Below are positions 42,004 through 50,953 of a stretch of 64,000 bases of DNA, piece by piece. A model generated the notes under the pieces. It saw nothing but the letters and a program-made list of their open reading frames with translations, did not search any database and had not been told where the DNA came from. The first letter of the stretch is position 1; every line of letters starts with the position of its first letter. The DNA is from Tolumonas auensis DSM 9187 (GTDB taxonomy: Bacteria; Pseudomonadota; Gammaproteobacteria; Enterobacterales; Aeromonadaceae): assembly GCF_000023065.1 (NCBI RefSeq), contig NC_012691.1, positions 1,160,501-1,224,500 on the forward strand, in the 5' to 3' direction. The position numbers and the translations under genes were made by a program.

Positions 42004-43713
42004 ATGACGAAAATTATAATTATTGGTGGTGTAGCCGGTGGCGCATCTGCTGCTGCACGGGCACGCCGTTTGTCAGAAGATGCCGAAATTCTGATGCTGG
42101 AGCGTGGTGAGTTTATCTCTTTTGCTAACTGTGGTTTGCCTTATCATATCAGCGGCGATATCACCCAGCGTGAAGCCTTGTTGCTGCAGACACCGCAAAG
42201 TTTTAAATCCCGTTTTAATGTAGAAGTCCGCGTTTTTTCTGAAGTGGTTGCCATTGATCGTCAGAAGAAAGTCATCACCGTCAAGAATCTGCTGTCAGGT
42301 GAAGAGTATCAGGAATCTTACGACAAATTATTGCTGAGTCCGGGCGCTGCTCCGGTTCGTCCTCCTCTTCCGGGTATCAACTGCGAGAACGTATTTAGTC
42401 TGCGTAATATTCCGGACATGGATCGTATTCTGGCGGCCATTATGCTTAACAAACCTAAGCATGCCACCGTAGTTGGTGGCGGGTTTATTGGTCTGGAAAT
42501 GGTAGAAGCATTACATCAGCAAGGCATTGAAGTGACTTTGCTGGAGCTTTCCGGGCAGGTAATGGCACCAGTGGATCCTGAAATGGCCAATTTTGTTCAT
42601 CAGGTACTGGTGCAGAATAAAACCGATTTACGCCTGAATACGGGATTAACTGCGATCACCGAAATTCCGGTAACGCCGGCTGAGCCTGATGCGACCGGTG
42701 ATTTTGCTATTCATCCTGATCTGCCTAATCATCTGGAGTTAACGCTGAACAATGGTGAAAAACTGGTCACCGGACTGGTTGTGTTAGCCATCGGCGTTAA
42801 ACCGGAAACCATGCTGGCTTCTGCTGCCGGTCTGGAATTAGGTGCGCGTGGTGGCATCAAAGTGGATGAAGGCATGCGTACCAGCGATCCGGATATCTAT
42901 GCGGTCGGTGATGCGGTGGAAACGCTGGATTTTGTGACTGAGCAGCCGACATTGATCCCGCTGGCCGGCCCGGCTAACCGCCAGGGGCGTATTGCGGCTG
43001 ATAATATGCTGGGACGTGATGAAAAATATCAGCGTACGCAGGGAACTGCGATCTGCAAGGTGTTTGATTTTGCGATTGCCAGTACCGGACATAGCGAGAA
43101 GAGCCTGAAACGTCTGGGTCGCGCTTATGAGAAGGTTTATGTCCATCCGGGCAATCACGCCGGTTACTATCCGGGTGCCTTTCCGGTCAGCTTTAAGCTG
43201 ATCTTTGATCCGGCTACCGGCCAGATCCTGGGTGGTCAGGCGTTTGGCAAAGAAGGTGTGGACAAGCGTATCGATGTGCTGGCCGTGGCAATGCGTGCCG
43301 GTCTGAAAGTACAGGATCTGGAACATCTGGAACTGACCTATGCACCACCTTTCGGTTCCGCCCGTGATGTGATTAATCAGGCCGGGATGGTTGCAACTAA
43401 CGTGATCAAAGGTGATGAGCGTATTTGCCATACTGCCGATGTATTGAATATTTCAGCGGATCAGTTCCTGCTGGATGTGCGTAATCCTCCTGAGCTGACC
43501 AATATCGGTGCTATTCCGGGCGCGGTGAATATTCCGGTCGATCAGTTACGTAATCGTCTGGCGGAATTACCGAAAGACAAAGAAATCCTGATCACCTGTC
43601 AGGTCGGCTTACGCGGTCATGTTGCCTACTGTTTATTGGCTAACAACGGCTTCAAGGCACGCAATCTGTCCGGTGGCTTCAAGACCTTTCAGATGGCAAC
43701 GAAGAAATTTTAA
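42004..43713 (+). CDS. CoA-disulfide/persulfide reductase fused to rhodanese (CoADR-Rhd, Npsr-like)
   Basis: FAD- and NAD(P)H-dependent oxidoreductase of 569 residues. IIIIGGVAGGASAAARARRL is the FAD loop, VVGGGFIGLEMVEAL the NAD loop, and IYAVGDAVE the second FAD segment. The single redox-active Cys43 is in FANCGLPYH. The C-terminal rhodanese domain (from about residue 480) has Cys532 in TCQVGLRGH. This two-Cys fusion matches the NADH-dependent persulfide reductase studied in Shewanella, which reduces CoA persulfide or polysulfide. ATG 42004, after AGGGGAAG, is preferred to the upstream in-frame codon at 41947. Confidence 0.92.
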   Translation: MTKIIIIGGVAGGASAAARARRLSEDAEILMLERGEFISFANCGLPYHISGDITQREALLLQTPQSFKSRFNVEVRVFSEVVAIDRQKKVITVKNLLSGEEYQESYDKLLLSPGAAPVRPPLPGINCENVFSLRNIPDMDRILAAIMLNKPKHATVVGGGFIGLEMVEALHQQGIEVTLLELSGQVMAPVDPEMANFVHQVLVQNKTDLRLNTGLTAITEIPVTPAEPDATGDFAIHPDLPNHLELTLNNGEKLVTGLVVLAIGVKPETMLASAAGLELGARGGIKVDEGMRTSDPDIYAVGDAVETLDFVTEQPTLIPLAGPANRQGRIAADNMLGRDEKYQRTQGTAICKVFDFAIASTGHSEKSLKRLGRAYEKVYVHPGNHAGYYPGAFPVSFKLIFDPATGQILGGQAFGKEGVDKRIDVLAVAMRAGLKVQDLEHLELTYAPPFGSARDVINQAGMVATNVIKGDERICHTADVLNISADQFLLDVRNPPELTNIGAIPGAVNIPVDQLRNRLAELPKDKEILITCQVGLRGHVAYCLLANNGFKARNLSGGFKTFQMATKKF

Positions 43714-43731
43714 ATTTTGTTCTTCAGAATG

Positions 43732-43762
43732 AAAGAAGGGCGACCAATTGGTCGCCTTTCTT
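43732..43762. terminator. Bidirectional terminator between the reductase gene and gabT
   Basis: AAAGAAGGGCGACC (43732-43745) pairs with GGTCGCCTTTCTT (43750-43762) around AATT. Confidence 0.85.
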
Positions 43763-43780
43763 GGCACTGGGTGAGAGAGC

Positions 43781-45058
43781 TTAAACCAGTTCTTTAATCA
43801 CACTTTTCAGTAATGCCATACCTTCATCAATGATTTCCATTTCGGTCGTCAATGGTGGCAGGAAACGGATAACGTTAGCGCGGGTGCCGCAGGAGAGCAG
43901 GATCAGGCCTTTCTCGGCGGCTTTGGCGCAGATTGTCTTGGTCAGATCGGCATCCGGCTTTTTCATATCGCCGTCTTTGACCAGTTCCAGTGCGATCATC
44001 GCGCCCAGATTACGGATATCACCAACGATGGCCGGGAATTCATCCTGAATATCTTTCAGATGATTGACCATACGTTCACCGATGGCTAACGCACGATCAC
44101 ACAGTTTTTCTTCTTCGATGGCATCAAATACCGCCAGACCTGCCGCGCAACCCAGTGGCGAACCAGCGTAAGTACCGCCCAGACCGCCTGGTTGTGGTGC
44201 ATCCATGATCTCAGCTTTACCTACGACAGCAGAAATCGGATAACCGCCACCCAAGCCTTTTGCCATGGTCACCAGATCCGCTTCGATACCGGCATAGTCA
44301 TGCGCAAACATACGGCCGGTACGGGCAAAACCGGTCTGAATTTCATCACAGATCAGCATGATGCCTTTCTGATCACACAGTGCACGCAGTTTTTGCAGGA
44401 AAGAGGCGGGGGCTTGATAAAATCCGCCTTCGCCCTGTACGCATTCAATGATGATGGCAGCAACACGGTTCGGATCGATATCGCATTTGAACAGCTGGTT
44501 CAGCGCTTCAAAGCTGTCATCTTCAGAAACACCCAGTAGTTCATTCGGATAAGCCACATGATAAATTTCAGCAGGGAACGGGCCAAATCCGGCTTTGTAT
44601 GGCTGCACTTTACCGGTCAGGCCAACGGTCAGCAGGGTACGGCCATGAAAACCACCGTTGAAGGCGATAACACCTGAACGACCGGTATAAGAACGGGCAA
44701 TTTTGACGGCATTTTCTACAGCTTCGGCACCGGTAGTGACAAACATGGCTTTTTTCGGTGTGTTACCCGGAACGGCTTTCACCAGTTTTTCCGCCAGCTT
44801 AACAGCAGATTCATAAGGCGTTACTGTCATGCAGGTATGGCTGAAGTTATCCAGCTGGGCTTTCACTGCAGCAACGACTTTCGGGTGACTGTGCCCTGTG
44901 TTAACCACAGCGATACCGCTGCCAAAATCGATGTAGCGGTTACCTTCCACATCCCACAATTCAGCATTTTTTGCTTTTGCGACATAGATACCGTAGGCAT
45001 TACCTTCACCACGGGCAAACACAGCTTGTTTACGTTGTTGCAGTTCAGAATTATTCAT
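43781..45058 (-). CDS. gabT: 4-aminobutyrate aminotransferase GabT
   Basis: PLP enzyme transferring the amino group of GABA to 2-oxoglutarate, giving succinate semialdehyde. It is 425 residues. NTGHSHPKVVAAVKAQL, FVTTGAEAVENAVKIAR, ICDEIQTGFARTGRMFA and the PLP lysine in MAKGLGGGYPISAVVG are all present. It lies 40 bases after gabD on the same strand; together they take GABA to succinate. A polyamine-type transporter is close by, suggesting the substrate comes from putrescine or GABA uptake. Confidence 0.93.
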   Translation of the reverse strand: MNNSELQQRKQAVFARGEGNAYGIYVAKAKNAELWDVEGNRYIDFGSGIAVVNTGHSHPKVVAAVKAQLDNFSHTCMTVTPYESAVKLAEKLVKAVPGNTPKKAMFVTTGAEAVENAVKIARSYTGRSGVIAFNGGFHGRTLLTVGLTGKVQPYKAGFGPFPAEIYHVAYPNELLGVSEDDSFEALNQLFKCDIDPNRVAAIIIECVQGEGGFYQAPASFLQKLRALCDQKGIMLICDEIQTGFARTGRMFAHDYAGIEADLVTMAKGLGGGYPISAVVGKAEIMDAPQPGGLGGTYAGSPLGCAAGLAVFDAIEEEKLCDRALAIGERMVNHLKDIQDEFPAIVGDIRNLGAMIALELVKDGDMKKPDADLTKTICAKAAEKGLILLSCGTRANVIRFLPPLTTEMEIIDEGMALLKSVIKELV

Positions 45059-45098
45059 TTGTGACTCCTTAAAATATGCAGCCCAATTCCTTTTGGAA

Positions 45099-46562
45099 CT
45101 ATTTCAAGCCGCCCATACAGAGGTATTTAATTTCAGTAAATTCTTCCAGACCATATTTGGAACCTTCGCGGCCCAGCCCCGATTCTTTAACGCCACCAAA
45201 CGGTGCGACTTCGCTGGAGATCCCACCTTCGTTGATTCCGACCATGCCATATTCCAGTGCCTCGGCGACGCGCCAGATGCGGCTGATATCACGGCTGTAG
45301 AAGTAAGCTGCCAGTCCGAACGGGGTATCGTTTGCCATGGCAACGGCTTCAGCTTCTGTTGAAAAACGGAACAGCGGAGCGACCGGGCCAAAAATTTCAG
45401 AATGGAAAATCTTCATGTCACTGGTGACTTCTTTCAGCACGGTTGGCTGATAGAAATTATCGCCGGCCGGATGAACCGAACCGCCTGTTAATAATTTAGC
45501 GCCACGCGTAATAGCATCAGAAACCAAGTGTTGTACTTTGTGCATAGCCGCCTGGTTGATCAGCGGGCCAATGGTAGTGCCAGCATCTGTTCCCAAACCG
45601 ACTTTGAGTTTTTTCACCTCGGTAACCAGTTTTTCCGCGAAACGATCATAAATGCTGTCCTGCACCAGAATCCGGTTGGCACAGATGCAGGTTTGTCCGG
45701 CGTTGCGGTATTTCGACACCATCAAACCAGCGATAGCCGCATCAATATCCGCATCATCAAACACGATGAAAGGAGCATTGCCACCCAGTTCTAAACCGAG
45801 TTTTTTCACCGTTGCAGCGCATTGGCTCATCAATTGCTTACCAACAGGTGTTGAACCGGTAAAGGTAAGCTTGCGGACACGGCTGTCGCCGCAGAAAACC
45901 TGACCAATTTCGGCCGCTTTACGGCTGATCAAAACCTGGAACACATCTTCCGGAATACCAGCCTGATGGGCCAGTGTGACCAATGCCAGTGCAGAGAGCG
46001 GTGTCTCATCAGAGGGCTTCACCACGATAGTGCAGCCAGCACCAAGAGCGGGCGCCACTTTGCGTGTGATCATGGCGTTAGGGAAGTTCCATGGTGTGAT
46101 TGCTGCAACGACACCAATGCTTTGTTTGATGGTCAGGATACGGCGATCACCGCTGGCGGCCGGAATGATGTCGCCATAGACACGTTTGGTTTCTTCGGCA
46201 AACCATTCGATATAAGAGGCTCCGTAAGCAACTTCGCCCTTGGCTTCGGCCAGTGGTTTACCTTGTTCCAGGGTCATCAGCAGTGCCAATGCATCCTGGT
46301 TTTTCAGAATAAGGTCAAACCAGCGGCGCAGCAGTAAGGCGCGTTGTTTGGCTGGCAGCGCTTGCCATGCAGGTAATGCGGCACTGGCGCGATCAATGGC
46401 TGTCAGTGCATCACCGGCGGTCTGATTCTGCAGGGTTGCTATCACTGCGCCCGTTGCCGGGTTGGTAACGGAGAAAGTAGTGCCAACTTTTGGCGTCATC
46501 CACTGCGAGGCTTGCCATTGGCAGAACGGCGCCAGCAACGGATCAATAGATGGATAGCTCAT
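45099..46562 (-). CDS. gabD: Succinate-semialdehyde dehydrogenase GabD
   Basis: NAD(P)-dependent aldehyde dehydrogenase oxidising succinate semialdehyde to succinate. It is 487 residues (482 in E. coli). TPWNFPNAMITRKVAPALGAG binds the cofactor; LELGGNAPFIVFDDADID has the catalytic Glu and NAGQTCICANR the catalytic Cys. It is the first gene of a gabD-gabT unit, divergent from a LysR gene. Confidence 0.93.
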   Translation of the reverse strand: MSYPSIDPLLAPFCQWQASQWMTPKVGTTFSVTNPATGAVIATLQNQTAGDALTAIDRASAALPAWQALPAKQRALLLRRWFDLILKNQDALALLMTLEQGKPLAEAKGEVAYGASYIEWFAEETKRVYGDIIPAASGDRRILTIKQSIGVVAAITPWNFPNAMITRKVAPALGAGCTIVVKPSDETPLSALALVTLAHQAGIPEDVFQVLISRKAAEIGQVFCGDSRVRKLTFTGSTPVGKQLMSQCAATVKKLGLELGGNAPFIVFDDADIDAAIAGLMVSKYRNAGQTCICANRILVQDSIYDRFAEKLVTEVKKLKVGLGTDAGTTIGPLINQAAMHKVQHLVSDAITRGAKLLTGGSVHPAGDNFYQPTVLKEVTSDMKIFHSEIFGPVAPLFRFSTEAEAVAMANDTPFGLAAYFYSRDISRIWRVAEALEYGMVGINEGGISSEVAPFGGVKESGLGREGSKYGLEEFTEIKYLCMGGLK

Positions 46563-46617
46563 ACGGGATCTCCGGTGACAGTGGATGCCCTGATATATCG
46601 GGCTGATGTGTTCATAC

Positions 46618-46627
46618 TAACGCGTTA
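46618..46627. promoter_or_regulatory. Palindrome in the gabD/LysR divergent gap
   Basis: TAACGCGTTA is a perfect 10-bp palindrome 54 bases before the LysR start and 56 bases before gabD. It is a candidate binding site of the divergent LysR protein. Confidence 0.35.
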
Positions 46628-46680
46628 TACCGTTGCATAAATGACTGACAATCAACTCTTACATTGAGGAAAATAAAACA

Positions 46681-47607
46681 ATGGTGCAGGTTTCACTGAT
46701 TGAGTTAGGGCAGGTGGGCGACTATGAAATTCGTCTGTTAAAAGTATTCAAGACGGTTGTGGAATGTGGCGGCTTCTCTGCGGCCGAAACAGTGTTGAAT
46801 ATCAGCCGTTCTACTATCAGTGTGCATATGGCGAATCTGGAGCACCGGCTCAAACTGAAGTTGTGCAGCCGCGGGCGTTCAGGTTTTGCTCTGACAGAAG
46901 AAGGAGCCATTATCTATGAATCGGTACGCCGTCTGTTTTCTCAGCTGGAAGATTTCCGCTCCACCGTTAATGCCTTGCATGTACAGCTTTCCGGAGAGCT
47001 TAAGCTGGTAGCCAGCGATACCATCAGTCTGGATGAACGTTGTCAGTTTCCGCTGGTGTTAAGCGAGTTTTGCCGGCAGGCACCGGATGTTTTTCTGCAA
47101 TTTGAAACCGCGCCGATGAGTGATATTGAACGCATGATCCTTAACGGGGAGGCGGATGTGGGCTTTATCCCGTATCACCGCCAACTTGACGGACTGATCT
47201 ACCATTCTTTGTATGAGGAAACCTGTTATCTCTATTGCAGCGACAGGCATCCGTTATTTGCCGAAACAGAGGATGAGATAATTCGTCAGGGATTAGTGAA
47301 TGCGCGTTCTGTTCAGGCCGGTATTCAGAGTAACCCTGAAGTGGCAATACAGATGGTGGGGCTGCAGAAGGCGGCAACCGCCTATTACTATGAGACCCGG
47401 GCTACCATGATCCTCTCCGGTGCGTATGTCGGCTTCCTGCCGGAACATTATGCTGCCAGAGGCGTGGACGAGGGGAAATTGCGTAAGCTGTTACCGCATG
47501 AGCGCTGCTACAAATTAGGTATTGCAGCCATAACTCATCAATTTGGCCGACTGAATAAACCGCGGGATTTCTTCATGCGCCTGCTGCAGAGCAAGGTCAC
47601 GCGCTGA
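46681..47607 (+). CDS. LysR-family transcriptional regulator of the GABA/polyamine locus
   Basis: A 308-residue LysR regulator. The helix-turn-helix is at about residues 20-75 (KVFKTVVECGGFSAAETVLN then ISRSTISVHMANLEHRL), followed by a type 2 periplasmic-binding effector domain (about 105-305). It is divergent from gabDT and faces the polyamine ABC genes tail to tail, so it is the obvious candidate regulator of both. The effector is unknown; GABA, putrescine or succinate semialdehyde are plausible. Confidence 0.85.
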   Translation: MVQVSLIELGQVGDYEIRLLKVFKTVVECGGFSAAETVLNISRSTISVHMANLEHRLKLKLCSRGRSGFALTEEGAIIYESVRRLFSQLEDFRSTVNALHVQLSGELKLVASDTISLDERCQFPLVLSEFCRQAPDVFLQFETAPMSDIERMILNGEADVGFIPYHRQLDGLIYHSLYEETCYLYCSDRHPLFAETEDEIIRQGLVNARSVQAGIQSNPEVAIQMVGLQKAATAYYYETRATMILSGAYVGFLPEHYAARGVDEGKLRKLLPHERCYKLGIAAITHQFGRLNKPRDFFMRLLQSKVTR

Positions 47608-47610
47608 GGA

Positions 47611-47640
47611 TAAAAAAAGCGCCGCGAAGCGGCGCAACAG
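47611..47640 (-). terminator. Terminator of the polyamine ABC operon
   Basis: GCGCCGC (47619-47625) pairs with GCGGCGC (47629-47635) around GAA. On the minus strand the stem is followed by seven T residues (47612-47618). Confidence 0.88.
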
Positions 47641-47679
47641 GTGGAACTTGCAGAAAGAACTTGTTTAACAGGATCAGAA

Positions 47680-48504
47680 TCAATGCGCCGTGGTGCGCAT
47701 TTTTTCTGCGCGGCCACGTAACCATTCCAGCGTCAGCAACATAGCTACTGAAATCAGGATCAGGATGGTCGCAGCAGCGGCAATTGCCGGGCTGATGTTT
47801 TCGCGGATACCGCTGAACATCACGCGTGGCAGCGTCGCCTGATCCGGTCCGGCCAGATACAGCGTTACTACCACTTCATCAAAGCTGGTGGCAAAAGCGA
47901 ACAGGGCACCGGAAATCATGCCCGGTCCGATGAGCGGTAATGTCACCTTGAAGAACGTCAGCATCGGATCCGCACCCAAACTGGCAGCTGCGCGACTCAG
48001 ATTCTTGTTATAGCCCTGCAATGTTGCGGTCACCGTAATGATCACGAACGGAATACCTAACACCGCATGCACCATAATCAGTGAAAAATAGCTGTTAGAC
48101 AGACCCAGCGGTGCAAAGAACAGGTAAGACGAGACACCTACGATCACCACGGGTACGACCATTGGTGAAATCAGAAGGCTGGTCAGCAACGCTTTGCCTT
48201 TAAACTCCGCCCGTGTCAGACCGATGGACGCCAGTGTACCGAAAATCATCGCCACCAGTGTGGCCGCCGGTGATACGATCATGCTGTTAGCCAGTGAACG
48301 CATCCATTCCGGTGAGGTGAAAAAGGTTTCGTACCAGCGCAGCGACCAGCCCTGCAGTGGATACACCAGAAACGCCCCGCCATTGAATGACAGCGGGATC
48401 ATCACCAGCACCGGTAACATCAGGAACAACAATACCAGCCCGCAGAGACTGCGATGTGACCAGTACCAGATCCGTTCAAAATTAGAAGCATAGGGTCTTA
48501 ACAT
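47680..48504 (-). CDS. ABC transporter permease, polyamine type (PotC/PotI-like)
   Basis: Second inner-membrane permease of a spermidine/putrescine-type importer. It is 274 residues with six predicted membrane segments. The EAA loop for ATPase contact is NLSRAAASLGADPMLTFFKV followed by LPLIGPG. It lies 18 bases after the first permease gene and ends the four-gene operon (ATPase, binding protein, permease, permease). Confidence 0.92.
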   Translation of the reverse strand: MLRPYASNFERIWYWSHRSLCGLVLLFLMLPVLVMIPLSFNGGAFLVYPLQGWSLRWYETFFTSPEWMRSLANSMIVSPAATLVAMIFGTLASIGLTRAEFKGKALLTSLLISPMVVPVVIVGVSSYLFFAPLGLSNSYFSLIMVHAVLGIPFVIITVTATLQGYNKNLSRAAASLGADPMLTFFKVTLPLIGPGMISGALFAFATSFDEVVVTLYLAGPDQATLPRVMFSGIRENISPAIAAAATILILISVAMLLTLEWLRGRAEKMRTTAH

Positions 48505-48522
48505 AATGTCATTCCTTGTCCA

Positions 48523-49782
48523 TTAGCCCAGACGTAAGCGGTTAGCGCCAACCAGCCAGCTATAAATTACATACAGGATCAGCGTTGCCAGCAGTAACAG
48601 GCCACCCAGTGCGGTTGCCATACCCCAGTTGATCGTGGTGTTGGTATAGAAGGCAACAAAGTAGCTGACCATCTGATCGGTCGGACTACCCAGCAGTGCA
48701 GGGGTGATGTAGTAACCAATCGACAGAATAAAGACCAGCAGACAGCCTGCACCGATGCCGGCATAAGTTTGCGGCAGATAAACCAGCCAGAAGCTGATCA
48801 TTGGCGGGCAGCCCAGAGAAATCGCAGCACGCTGATAGCTCTGCGGAATGTTTTTCATCACGCTGTACAGCGGCAGGATCATAAACGGCAGCATGATATG
48901 CACCATGGCCACATAGACACCGAAACGGTTGAAAACCAGTTGCAGTGGTGAATCAATCAGACCGAGATGTTCCAGAAACGTATTTACCAGCCCGTTGTTC
49001 TGCAGCAAGACGATCCAGGCAGCAACCCGGACCAGAACCGAAGTCCAGAACGGCAACAGCACACAAATCATCAGCAGATTCGCACTACGGGCGGGTAACG
49101 TTGCCAGCAGATAGGCCAGCGGATAGGCCAGTACCAGACAGACTGCGGTTATCACCAGACTCATCCAGAAAGTCCGGACAAATACACTCTGATAAATCGC
49201 CTGATCTTCCGATACCTTAACAATGGCTCCGGCCTGATCTTTTTTCAAATCCAGCGAAGACAGCAGATAGTTAGGGGTATAGGGGGAGCTGTTGCGATAC
49301 ATCGCCTGCCAGTAAGTGGCGTCACCCCAACGTTCATCCAGATCGATAAAGGCTTGTTTATAGGATTCAGGCGCCGGATCAAGCGGCAAACTATCCGCAG
49401 TATTATTCAGTAAGCTGCGGTAGCCGGAAATCTCGCTGTTCAGGCGCTTACCCAGATTACCCAGCTCATCGTTGTTATTCGCAGTTTCGATATCTGCAGC
49501 TAATGCCTGATAGACGTTTTCCGGCGGCAGATCTTTGCCATCCCAGTCAGCCATTGCAGTTACTGTTGCCGGTAAGTACGCGGCTACTTCCGGGTTATCG
49601 ACACTTTTTTTCAGCATCACCACCAGTGGCACTAAAAATACGACAATCAGAAAAATGATTAATGGCAGGATTAGTCCGAATGATTTCAAACGGTTAATAC
49701 GTTCAGCCCGATGTAATTTCGCCTTCAGTGATTCGGTATCCACTGGCTGGGGGATGGTGTCCGTAATGGTAGTTGACAGCAT
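48523..49782 (-). CDS. ABC transporter permease, polyamine type (PotB/PotH-like) with enlarged periplasmic loop
   Basis: First permease of the same importer. It is 419 residues, clearly longer than PotB or PotH (roughly 275-320). The membrane core and EAA loop (YQRAAISLGCPPMISFWLVY) are normal. The extra length is between the first membrane segment (about residues 35-57) and the second (about 205-230): a roughly 145-residue polar, probably periplasmic insertion rich in Asn, Asp and Leu. Similar long-loop permeases are known next to PotD-like proteins in gammaproteobacteria; the role of the loop is unknown. Confidence 0.9.
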   Translation of the reverse strand: MLSTTITDTIPQPVDTESLKAKLHRAERINRLKSFGLILPLIIFLIVVFLVPLVVMLKKSVDNPEVAAYLPATVTAMADWDGKDLPPENVYQALAADIETANNNDELGNLGKRLNSEISGYRSLLNNTADSLPLDPAPESYKQAFIDLDERWGDATYWQAMYRNSSPYTPNYLLSSLDLKKDQAGAIVKVSEDQAIYQSVFVRTFWMSLVITAVCLVLAYPLAYLLATLPARSANLLMICVLLPFWTSVLVRVAAWIVLLQNNGLVNTFLEHLGLIDSPLQLVFNRFGVYVAMVHIMLPFMILPLYSVMKNIPQSYQRAAISLGCPPMISFWLVYLPQTYAGIGAGCLLVFILSIGYYITPALLGSPTDQMVSYFVAFYTNTTINWGMATALGGLLLLATLILYVIYSWLVGANRLRLG

Positions 49783-49885
49783 AATTATATTCCTGACAGA
49801 CGGCTCTCAGGCCTGGATCATTCCGTTGAAATTCAGTGTATGCATCTGCTTCGGGCACAGCAGTCATGCCCGAAGCAGAAGAGCA

Positions 49886-50920
49886 TTACTTCGCGGCCCA
49901 GGCGTTGAAGCGACGCTCCAGCTCTTCACCGTGATCCAGCCAGAAGGTTGGATCAACCGCGACGGCCACGCTCAGGTTTTCCGGTGAGGATGGCAGAGTA
50001 GAGGCTAAAGCCGGCTCGATTTTGCCTGCAGCACCTTTATTGGTCGGGCCATAAGGGATTTGTTTTGAATATTCGATCTGACTGTCCGCTTTCACGGTTG
50101 CAGCAATAAACTGCATGGCCAGATCTTTTTTCGGTGTGCCTTTCGGAACGACCCAGTATTCCAGCTCATACAGACCACCATTCCAGGCGATGCTCAGATC
50201 TTTATTACCTTCTTTCTGGGCATTGGAAATACGGCCGTTAAAGGCAGAGGTCATTACCACATCACCGGAAATCAGATATTGCGGTGCCTGTGCACCGGCT
50301 TCCCACCACTGGATATTCGGCTTCAGCTCATCCAGCTTTTTAAACGCACGATCAACACCGGCAGGGGTGGCCAGTACGGTATAGACATCTTTCTGCGCTA
50401 CGCCGTCAGCCAGCAGTGCCGCTTCCAGTGCATATTTCGCGGTTTTACGCAGGCCACGTTTACCCGGGATTTTTTTAACATCCCAGAAGTCAGCCCAGGA
50501 GGTTGGTGCGGTTTTCAATTTACCGGCGTCATAAGCGATCACGGTGGAATAGACAAACATACCAACACCACATTTGGTGGCTGCACCCGGAATGAAGTCT
50601 TTTTTGGCACCAATCACTTTGTAATCCAGTTTCTCGAAGAAACCTTCATCACAACCACGGGCTACTTCAGAGGATTCTACTTCCACCACATCCCAGGAGA
50701 CGCTTTTGGTTTCCACCATCGCTTTCAGTTTGGCCATTTCGCCGTTGTATTCACCGGCGACGATCTTGGTACCGGTCGCTTTGGTAAACGGTTCATAATA
50801 GGCTTTAACCTGTGCTTCCTTGTTCGCACCACCAAAAGAAATTACAGATAATTCATCCGCTTGTGCCGCAAAACAGGAGCCGGCAGTCAACAGCGCTAAT
50901 AAAGTACGAGTTGCTTTCAT
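49886..50920 (-). CDS. Periplasmic polyamine-type substrate-binding protein (PotD/PotF/YdcS-like)
   Basis: Solute receptor of the importer. From the ATG at 50920 it is 344 residues; this start lies 8 nt after AAGGA, whereas the ATG at 50929 overlaps that site. A signal peptide ends near CFAAQADEL. The mature protein has ELSVISFGGANKEAQVKAYY and SWDVVEVESSEVARGCDEGF, typical of the spermidine/putrescine-binding family. WNGGLYELEYWVVPKGTPKK lines the cleft. The ligand is probably putrescine, spermidine or GABA, judged from gabDT next door. Confidence 0.9.
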   Translation of the reverse strand: MKATRTLLALLTAGSCFAAQADELSVISFGGANKEAQVKAYYEPFTKATGTKIVAGEYNGEMAKLKAMVETKSVSWDVVEVESSEVARGCDEGFFEKLDYKVIGAKKDFIPGAATKCGVGMFVYSTVIAYDAGKLKTAPTSWADFWDVKKIPGKRGLRKTAKYALEAALLADGVAQKDVYTVLATPAGVDRAFKKLDELKPNIQWWEAGAQAPQYLISGDVVMTSAFNGRISNAQKEGNKDLSIAWNGGLYELEYWVVPKGTPKKDLAMQFIAATVKADSQIEYSKQIPYGPTNKGAAGKIEPALASTLPSSPENLSVAVAVDPTFWLDHGEELERRFNAWAAK

Positions 50921-50953
50921 CGATATCATCCTTGTTTAGTTATAGGTGGAGCA